From: Sphaerospermopsis kisseleviana NIES-73
Lineage (GTDB): Bacteria > Cyanobacteriota > Cyanobacteriia > Cyanobacteriales > Nostocaceae
Assembly (NCBI RefSeq): GCF_002368075.1
Contig: NZ_AP018314.1
Location: 3,587,657-3,651,656 of the forward strand
Length of the DNA stretch: 64,000 bases
Reading direction: 5' to 3'
Below are positions 58,166 through 64,000 of this stretch, one piece after another. The translations under genes were made by a program, and so were the position numbers. How positions within the stretch are numbered: position 1 is the stretch's first letter; every line of letters begins with the position of its first letter. The notes below the pieces were generated by a model that ran no database searches, was not told the DNA's origin, and saw only the letters and a program-made list of their open reading frames with translations.

Positions 58166-58795
58166 ATGCGATTGATTTTGCTAGGAGTGCCGGGTAGTGG
58201 CAAAGGTACGCAAGGGGCAATACTGTCCAGCCAATGGCAAATTCCGCATATTTCCACTGGTGAAATATTACGTCAGGCGATCGCTAATCAAACTGCTTTA
58301 GGCTTGAAAGCAAAAGCGTATGTAGAAAAAAGTGAATTGGTTCCAGACTATTTAATTTTTGATCTCATCCGCCAACGCTTAACTGCTCCATCTACTCAAC
58401 GAGGTTGGATATTAGATGGATTTCCCGGTAATTTATCCCAGGCTCAGTTTCTTGATCAACTCTTAGCAACTTTAGGACAGTCTTATAACCGAGTTTTCAG
58501 TTTTTATGTGCCAACAGATGTTTTGGTACAAAGGTGGCGACAAAGGGGGCGTTCAGATGACCACCCTGAACTTATTTGTAAGCGAATAGAAGTTTATCAA
58601 GAGCAGACTGCACCCGTGATTCAGCATTATCGCCAGCAAGGATGTTTAACAGTGATTAATGGTGATCGCCCTGTGGAAATAGTGACTCATTTTTTACAAA
58701 CTTCTTTTTCTGATTTGAGTTTAACAATTCAGCAAAAAACTGTGAATACTAGCAAAAGACTAATCAACAAAGAACGACAAATCTTATCGGACTAA
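58166..58795 (+). CDS. adk: Adenylate kinase
   Basis: A 209-residue P-loop kinase interconverting ATP + AMP and 2 ADP. The P-loop is GVPGSGKGT (7-15). STGEILRQAI is at about 31-40 and DGFPGNLSQAQFL at about 92-104. The RWRQRGRSDDHPELICKRIE region is a short-LID form. The start follows AGGGGGTG. It is probably a second adenylate kinase, since the main one normally lies in a ribosomal protein operon. It precedes a thioredoxin and two CBS genes. Confidence 0.88.
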   Translation: MRLILLGVPGSGKGTQGAILSSQWQIPHISTGEILRQAIANQTALGLKAKAYVEKSELVPDYLIFDLIRQRLTAPSTQRGWILDGFPGNLSQAQFLDQLLATLGQSYNRVFSFYVPTDVLVQRWRQRGRSDDHPELICKRIEVYQEQTAPVIQHYRQQGCLTVINGDRPVEIVTHFLQTSFSDLSLTIQQKTVNTSKRLINKERQILSD

Positions 58796-59006
58796 CAGCA
58801 AAACAAAGCAGAGAAAATGAGTATTTTATGCGTAAGCAAAGAAAAATTAAAAGACTGAAACTTTTATTTCATCAAGTTTACAGCAATTCTGACCTCAGCT
58901 TTTTCTCAATAGAGAAATTAACTCATTGCCATCCCACCTTATCTTTTACTGTTTTCCCTTTCACAACCACCACTCAAAATTGAAAAAGATTAAAAAAGGA
59001 GTTGAT

Positions 59007-59327
59007 ATGACAACAGTTGAATATATCCAGGAAACAGAGTTCAAATCACTATTAAGTGATAACGAAATAGTTGTACTAGACTGCACAGCAACTTGGTGCG
59101 GACCTTGTAAAATGGTTAGTCCTTTAATGGATAAACTCGCTGATGAATACACAGGTCGTGCCAAAGTAGTCAAAATAGACGTGGGTGAAAATCAAACTTT
59201 TGCCAAACAATTTGGTATCCGCAGTATTCCCGCAGTTATGTTTTTCAAGAACGGTGACTTATTGGAAAAAATTGTTGGGATAGCTCCTTATGAAAAATTC
59301 AGCACAGCTGTAACCAATATACTTTAA
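59007..59327 (+). CDS. Thioredoxin
   Basis: A 106-residue thioredoxin from the ATG at 59007, which has AGGAG 5 bp upstream; an open frame from 58926 adds 27 unrelated residues. The active site is WCGPC (30-34), with cis-proline in RSIPAVMFFKNG. The usual second-helix lysine (CKMVSP) is also present. m-type-like composition. It reduces target disulphides using ferredoxin- or NADPH-thioredoxin reductase. Its neighbours (adk, CBS genes) suggest coupling to energy state. Confidence 0.9.
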   Translation: MTTVEYIQETEFKSLLSDNEIVVLDCTATWCGPCKMVSPLMDKLADEYTGRAKVVKIDVGENQTFAKQFGIRSIPAVMFFKNGDLLEKIVGIAPYEKFSTAVTNIL

Positions 59328-59349
59328 CCATTATTGAGGCAATTGCTTT

Positions 59350-59694
59350 ATGCAGAGAGCGCAGATAGTTCGATGTCCTAATTGCGGTAGTGAGGCACAG
59401 CGTCAGTTTGCAACTGATGAACACCTAACTCACACCCATTGTTTAGCTAATCAAATTATCCGTACAGAGTGTCTAGTTTGTGACTACCTGATGGTGATGC
59501 GCTCTCTGGATGGAAGTGTAATTGAAGCTTACGCACCTGGAATACCAAGCAGTTTTAAACCTTCTACCACATCTAATACTCCTTCGGAGATTCGTGAGGA
59601 GCAAATGCTAGTGATCAGAGAGTGTACTTTATTCACCCTCATTTTTAGACATTTACCAGATCAAAATCCCACAGATTCATACTCATTGCTTTAA
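59350..59694 (+). CDS. Small cysteine-motif (zinc-ribbon-like) hypothetical protein
   Basis: A 114-residue protein. CPNCGS (about 9-14) with a distal CLVCDY (about 41-46) makes a CxxC...CxxC zinc-ribbon pattern. The C-terminal half is low-complexity Ser/Thr/Pro. It sits between trx and the first CBS gene with short gaps (22 and 11 bp), so all are likely co-transcribed. Function unknown; a redox-sensitive zinc site is possible beside thioredoxin. Confidence 0.65.
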   Translation: MQRAQIVRCPNCGSEAQRQFATDEHLTHTHCLANQIIRTECLVCDYLMVMRSLDGSVIEAYAPGIPSSFKPSTTSNTPSEIREEQMLVIRECTLFTLIFRHLPDQNPTDSYSLL

Positions 59695-59705
59695 GGATTT
59701 CAACC

Positions 59706-60161
59706 ATGATGAAGGCTGAAGATATAATGACCACAAAAGTGGTAACAATTCGTGGTTCAGCGACAGTAGCAGAAGCAGTAAAACTGATGAAAGATAATAA
59801 ACTGCGCTCTATCGTTGTCGAACCACGCACAGACAACGACCCCTATGGCATAGTCACAGAAACTGACATTGTTTACAATGTTGGTGCCTATGGCAAAGAC
59901 CCCAAACAAGTGCGAGTTTATGAAATTATGACCAAGCCTTGTATTGTAGTTAATCCTGAGCTTGGTGTAGAGTATGTAGCGCGTTTGTTTGCCAATACAG
60001 GTATTCGTCGCGCTCCTGTAATTAAAGGTAAATTGTTAGGAATTATATCAATTACTGATATCCTCAGAAAAAGTGACTTTGTGGAAAATCCCAAAAGCAC
60101 TTTTGAAATGTATTGTGAAGAATTTCCCAACGCTCCAGAGGCAAGAATTTACGAAGATTAA
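59706..60161 (+). CDS. CBS-pair protein, copy 1
   Basis: A 151-residue protein comprising a single CBS pair: MKAEDIMTTKVVTIRGSATV in the first domain and YEIMTKPCIVVNPELGVEYV in the second. GIVTETDIVYN and GIISITDILRKS are the nucleotide-binding ends. It starts ATGATG 11 bp after the cysteine-motif gene. Its second half is almost identical in DNA to copy 2. In plants, single CBS-pair proteins (CBSX) bind AMP and regulate thioredoxins. A parallel here is inference. Confidence 0.88.
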   Translation: MMKAEDIMTTKVVTIRGSATVAEAVKLMKDNKLRSIVVEPRTDNDPYGIVTETDIVYNVGAYGKDPKQVRVYEIMTKPCIVVNPELGVEYVARLFANTGIRRAPVIKGKLLGIISITDILRKSDFVENPKSTFEMYCEEFPNAPEARIYED

Positions 60162-60244
60162 ACATCAAAATTCATTTTTTTGTACTTTTTGCACAGGTAA
60201 CTACACTCATTTACCAAAGATAAAAATCTGAAAACATCTCAGGA

Positions 60245-60883
60245 ATGAGTGAAAAAAATCATCAACATCCGCAAATTAACCCGAACAATTTTTCCAACCA
60301 ACTATTGACAGGAAATTCTAAAAATATGATGAAAGCAGAAGACATAATGACCACAGAAGTGATTACAATTCGTGGTTCAGCAACAGTAGCAGAAGCCGTG
60401 GATTTGATGAAATATAAAGGATTACGTTCTTTAGTTGTGGAACCACGCACAGAAAACGATCCCTATGGCATGGTAACAGAAACTGATATCGTCTATAAAG
60501 TTGCCGCTTATGGTAAAGACTCCAAACAAGTGCGAGTTTACGAGATTATGACCAAGCCTTGTATTGTAGTCAATCCTGAGCTTGGTGTAGAGTATGTAGC
60601 GCGTTTGTTTGCCAATACACGTATTCGTCGCGCTCCCGTAATTAAAGGTAAGTTGTTAGGAATTATATCAATTACTGATATCCTCAGAAAAAGTGATTTG
60701 TTTGATAATCCAAAACCCATATTTATTGAGGATGAAATAGAAGCTGCACGGGAAGAAGCTAGAAGAATTTGTGCAGTGAAAGGAGATACTTCTCGTGAAT
60801 GTGCAGCAGCTTGGGATATTGTAGAAGAACTACTGGCAGTGGCATCTGATCAGCGGTTAGTCAAGGAAATGACGGAGTCTTAA
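60245..60883 (+). CDS. CBS-pair protein, copy 2, with C-terminal extension
   Basis: A 212-residue relative of copy 1. From residue 28 (ATG 60326, a possible alternative start) it reads MMKAEDIMTTEVITIRGSAT, then the same CBS pair. A C-terminal helical extension (about 165-212, FIEDEIEAAREEARRICAVK) is absent from copy 1. The 27-residue lead (SEKNHQHPQINPNNF...) has no equivalent in copy 1. The DNA from about 60538 to 60695 matches copy 1 at nearly every base, including synonymous sites, while the first half has diverged. Confidence 0.85.
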   Translation: MSEKNHQHPQINPNNFSNQLLTGNSKNMMKAEDIMTTEVITIRGSATVAEAVDLMKYKGLRSLVVEPRTENDPYGMVTETDIVYKVAAYGKDSKQVRVYEIMTKPCIVVNPELGVEYVARLFANTRIRRAPVIKGKLLGIISITDILRKSDLFDNPKPIFIEDEIEAAREEARRICAVKGDTSRECAAAWDIVEELLAVASDQRLVKEMTES

Positions 60884-60953
60884 CTATTAAATCAGATGTG
60901 ATATGACTCCAGTCGATCGCATCTGCTCAATTATTTGACTTATTTGATATCCT

Positions 60954-60974
60954 CCCTACTCTATCAGGGTAGGG
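60954..60974. repeat. Palindrome CCCTAC...GTAGGG
   Basis: Six-bp arms in the region CCTCCCTACTCTATCAGGGT. Sequences like this occur at IS200/IS605-type element ends in cyanobacteria, but no transposase is present, so this is only a suggestion. A second hairpin (GGCGGGCA/TGCCCACC) is at 61046-61063. Confidence 0.4.
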
Positions 60975-61072
60975 ATTCTGGGATCAAAAAGTTTTTCCTC
61001 TTTGCATCCTTCCTTGGATCTTAATGTGAAAAAATCATGATCTTGGCGGGCAAAATGCCCACCTTAAACACC

Positions 61073-62221
61073 CTACTTACCCAAAACCTGCTGCAAAGCC
61101 TCAACCAACCGATCCACATTTTCAGGGCGACTATTAAAACCCATCAAACCCACACGCCAAACTTTACCCGCTAACTCTCCCAAACCACCACCAACTTCAA
61201 TATTATGCTCAAGTAATAACTGCTTTGCTACGGCTTTTCCATCCACTCCATCAGGAATACAAACAGTAGTTAAAGTTGGTAAACGATATTCCTTAGCAAC
61301 GTGCATTTTTAAACCGATACTTTCCAAACTTTCCCACAAATATTCAACATTTTTTTGATGCCGTTGCCAACAATTTGTTAAACTTTCTTCCGCTACTAAA
61401 CGCAAAGCTTCCCGCAAACCATAATATAAATTAATCGGTGCTGTATGATGATATATGCGTTCATTACCCCAATATTTTCCTAACAACAACATATCTAAAT
61501 ACCAGTTGGCCACCTTAGTCTCCCGTTTCTGCAACTTTTCCATTGCACGGGGACTCATAGTAAAAGGAGATGCACCAGGAGAACAACCTAAACCTTTTTG
61601 ACTGCAACTATAAGCTAAGTCCACACCCCACTCATCTAAGAAAATAGGAACACCACCCAAGCTGGTGACAGTATCCACTAATAACAAAGTTCCATATTTG
61701 TGACACAACTCCCCCACATCTTCTAAAGGTTGACGTGCGCCGGTGGAGGTTTCCGCATGAACTAATGCTAAAATTGCCGGTTTATGGGTTTCTAACGCTG
61801 TTTTAATTTCATCTACGGAAAATACCTGTCCCCAAGGTTTCGTAATAGTGCGTACATCTGCGCCATATCTTCCCGCCATATCTACCAAACGATTACCGAA
61901 GTAACCAGCAACACCAATTAAAACCACATCTCCCGGTTCTACAGTGTTAGCTAGGGTTGCTTCCATCGCTGCTGTACCCGTACCACTCACGGCGATAGTG
62001 TGGGGGTTTTCTGTTTGCCAAACGTAGCGCAATAAAGATTGTATTTCATCCATTAAGGCTAAAAATGCCGGATCTAAATGCCCTAAAGGTGTGGTATTCA
62101 TAGCTTGCAATACCGCAGGATGGGCGTTAGATGGACCAGGACCCAGTAATAAACGGTTGGGAACTTCTAAAGGTGAAAGTTGTAACTTTTGACTGTCGTT
62201 GATAGAAATTGTCGATGTCAT
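61073..62221 (-). CDS. Serine/alanine-glyoxylate aminotransferase
   Basis: A 382-residue class V PLP aminotransferase. The N-terminal LLLGPGPSNAHPAVLQAM binds substrate, LLVDTVTSLGG carries the PLP-ring aspartate (D183) and YSCSQKGLGCSPG holds the Schiff-base lysine K209. It converts glyoxylate to glycine with serine or alanine as donor, a photorespiration step in cyanobacteria. The length and HAETSTGARQP are family-typical. Stands alone. Confidence 0.92.
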   Translation of the reverse strand: MTSTISINDSQKLQLSPLEVPNRLLLGPGPSNAHPAVLQAMNTTPLGHLDPAFLALMDEIQSLLRYVWQTENPHTIAVSGTGTAAMEATLANTVEPGDVVLIGVAGYFGNRLVDMAGRYGADVRTITKPWGQVFSVDEIKTALETHKPAILALVHAETSTGARQPLEDVGELCHKYGTLLLVDTVTSLGGVPIFLDEWGVDLAYSCSQKGLGCSPGASPFTMSPRAMEKLQKRETKVANWYLDMLLLGKYWGNERIYHHTAPINLYYGLREALRLVAEESLTNCWQRHQKNVEYLWESLESIGLKMHVAKEYRLPTLTTVCIPDGVDGKAVAKQLLLEHNIEVGGGLGELAGKVWRVGLMGFNSRPENVDRLVEALQQVLGK

Positions 62222-62418
62222 AATTTATTTGAGGCTAAGAGGCTAAATAGTTATTACAGCTATCAAGCCAATTTTACTCCTGACTCCTGACTCCTTGATC
62301 TCCTGCAACTTCAAGATTATCTATCATTCGTGGGAAGATGCGATCGCCTCCGGCGCTGCGCTCCGCGCAATCGCTCTTAATTCTTAAAGTGGATATAACT
62401 AGCTGTAGTTGAAGCCTC

Positions 62419-62574
62419 ATGAGCCAAAAACGTTCTAGCTTAAAACCATTACAAAGGAAAAATCGCACACTCAGGCGCAGATTAAACTTGAAAGGAGAAA
62501 TAGCCTTAGCCCTAGCCCCAACCGCAATTGTACTGTTAGTAATGGCTTTTGTGGAAACTCTCACCCAACAATGA
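62419..62574 (+). pseudogene. Truncated HPP-family membrane protein (N-terminal 51 codons)
   Basis: A short frame MSQKRSSLKPLQRKNRTLRR, then a hydrophobic GEIALALAPTAIVLLVMAFVE and a stop at 62572. This resembles the beginning of HPP-family integral membrane proteins, whose next segment (RLLFASLASSAFLIYLDP-like) is absent, so I read it as a truncated remnant. It could instead be a true 51-residue single-helix protein. The opposite-strand frame of 96 codons over the same region is not convincing. Confidence 0.45.
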
Positions 62575-62582
62575 CAATGAAC

Positions 62583-63656
62583 TTAATGAACTAAAGTAGT
62601 CCGAAAATGTCCATTTTCTTGAGCAAATTTCTCTTTGAGAATTTGTTTATAAACCGCTTCATAACCATCAGTCATTTGTTTGATACTAAAATGCTTTTCT
62701 ACATATCGCCTACAAGCATAACGGTTTAATCTTTCTATTTGCTCAATAGCCTCAATACACTCCTGAATATTATTGCACAAAAAACCTGTTTCCCTATCAG
62801 CAATTACTTCGGGAGTTGAACCCATTCGCATCGCAATTACTGGTGTACCCGATGCCATTGACTCTACCATTACCAAACCAAATGGTTCTCTCCAAGTAAT
62901 AGGAAATAAAGTGGCATAAGCAGAACCCATGATAGTATTTTTTTCTGCGTGGTTAGCTTCACCTAAATATTGAATTTGCTTACCATCAATCTGGGGTTTA
63001 ATTTCCTGCTCAAAATATTCTATATCCACTCTATCTATCTTACCGGCTATTTTCAACTGCCAACCAGTTTTTTTGGCAATTTGAATTGCTAAATGTGTGC
63101 CTTTTTCTGGCGATATTCTGCCAACGAATGCTAAATATGGTGGATCTACAGGTTGAGGATAAAACTCATAACTACTCACATCAATTCCATTGTACACTGT
63201 TGATATATAATTTAACCCTAACCTGGGTTCTCTTTGGGCATCAGAAATACTCACATAAGGCTGTTTTTTGGCATATTTAAAGATTTTTTCGTTGTCAGGT
63301 GTAAAAATACCATGCAAAGTGTGAACTGTGGGAGTTTCTACCAACTTTGTGTATGCTAAAGGTGTGTGTCCTGCATGAGAATGAATAATATCAAATTCTG
63401 CGGATTGCTCATAAACTGAAGCTAGATTTAGCAACTCATAAATACTGTAATCTTTGACGGTATTATCCAATCTTAAAGCCCGCGGATGAACTGATACTAA
63501 CTTAGCCAGAGTCAGAGAATCTCCTGATGCAAATAATGTTACTTCATGTCCTCTTTTGACTAATTCATCTGTTAACAAACCCACGACTAATTCTATTCCA
63601 CCATAAGCTGGAGGTGGTACTCTCTCCCACAGTGGAGCAACCTGGGCAATTCTCAT
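62583..63656 (-). CDS. Family 4 glycosyltransferase
   Basis: A 357-residue GT-B enzyme. It begins MRIAQVAPLWERVPPPAYGG, with the acceptor glycine loop, and has FVGRISPEKGTHLAIQIAKK at the domain hinge. ITWREPFGLVMVESMASGTP is the donor signature (about 255-274). Similar stand-alone GT4 genes are widespread in cyanobacteria and make exopolysaccharide or glycolipid. Substrate unknown. Separate from the earlier glycosyltransferase clusters. Confidence 0.88.
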   Translation of the reverse strand: MRIAQVAPLWERVPPPAYGGIELVVGLLTDELVKRGHEVTLFASGDSLTLAKLVSVHPRALRLDNTVKDYSIYELLNLASVYEQSAEFDIIHSHAGHTPLAYTKLVETPTVHTLHGIFTPDNEKIFKYAKKQPYVSISDAQREPRLGLNYISTVYNGIDVSSYEFYPQPVDPPYLAFVGRISPEKGTHLAIQIAKKTGWQLKIAGKIDRVDIEYFEQEIKPQIDGKQIQYLGEANHAEKNTIMGSAYATLFPITWREPFGLVMVESMASGTPVIAMRMGSTPEVIADRETGFLCNNIQECIEAIEQIERLNRYACRRYVEKHFSIKQMTDGYEAVYKQILKEKFAQENGHFRTTLVH

Positions 63657-64000
63657 TATTAACCCCCTAACAATTAAGAATTTACTTGAAAATCACTGAC
63701 AAAAAAACTGGTAAATATTAACCTAATACTGTTACTCGCTTCACAATTTTATGCTGGATATTTGATATCTTTTGTCTATCTTAGGTAGGGATATTTTCCT
63801 CTACTTTAGAGGTAAATTAGTAATTTTAAGGAATCAGAATTTCCAGGAGTCAGGATGTTTTTCATTATAAATGATGAATTATCAATTATCAATTATCAAT
63901 TATCAATTATCAATTATCAATTTTTATCACAGGTTATTTTCCTGTAAGGGCGAAGCATTCGGGCGAACAATTATCAATTTTTATCACAGGTTATTTTCCG
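63657..64000. other. Intergenic end region with tandem repeats and a 31-bp duplication
   Basis: No gene. About eight AATTATC heptamers fill 63870-63922. A 31-bp sequence (TTTTTATCACAGGTTATTTT at its core) occurs identically at 63912-63942 and 63969-63999, the second running to the window edge. Confidence 0.7.

Noticed and set aside
62274-62564. 96-codon minus-strand frame
   Set aside because: It is antisense to the HPP-like frame and passes through intergenic repeat DNA.

Overview
The window comes from an AT-rich, filamentous, heterocyst-forming cyanobacterium (Nostocales). The evidence is a near-complete heterocyst envelope polysaccharide (HEP) gene island, a CcmP-type carboxysome shell protein, an XisH remnant, many GCGATCGC (HIP1) octamers inside genes, and abundant 7-bp short tandem repeats (GGGAATA, CCAATTA, TGACTCC types) between genes. 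I do not assign a species.

Layout. 0.4-23.3 kb: a plus-strand polysaccharide island in the order I recall for the alr2825-alr2841 HEP island of Anabaena PCC 7120: rfbF, an FAD oxidase, an epimerase, two related GT2 enzymes around an Fe/2OG dioxygenase, rfbC, a SAF-domain dehydrogenase, a GT4, a Wzc-like chain-length protein, hepC-like, hepA-like, five further glycosyltransferases and a Wzy/ligase-like membrane protein. 23.6-32 kb: an aspartoacylase-family enzyme and a second polysaccharide-like group (three GT4 genes, a PIG-L deacetylase, a secreted beta-propeller protein). 32.3-36.9 kb: small hypotheticals, an MscS channel and ahcY.

36.9-45.6 kb is the accessory region. It holds a likely restriction-modification pair (PD-(D/E)xK protein plus amino-methyltransferase), a second pair whose m5C methyltransferase is circularly permuted and whose partner nuclease frame is cut by an in-frame TAG, a Phd-like antitoxin without a normal start, a frameshifted aspartic protease, an XisH fragment and a deleted Rieske oxygenase. 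It looks like a decaying defence and mobile-gene graveyard.

45.7-50.3 kb: a Ser/Thr kinase, an RluA-type pseudouridine synthase with a 12-bp tandem repeat, ccmP and a pentapeptide-repeat protein. 50.7-54.8 kb: a copper module (DUF305 Met-rich protein, HMA chaperone, CopA ATPase, a small membrane protein, a divergent MerR regulator). 55-61 kb: a Rieske oxygenase, a four-CBS protein, a recombinase-like fragment, then adenylate kinase, thioredoxin, a small cysteine-motif protein and two CBS-pair genes that share a nearly identical 3' half. 61-63.7 kb: serine/alanine-glyoxylate aminotransferase, a truncated HPP-like ORF and a GT4.

The HEP genes would make nucleotide sugars, assemble a repeat unit on lipid carrier, export it (HepA) and control its length (Wzc-like). 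Three copies of a miniature inverted-repeat element, two with clear 8-bp target duplications, sit in the intergenic regions of this island. No tRNA, rRNA or CRISPR array was seen. Comparisons with named reference genes are from memory, not from a search.
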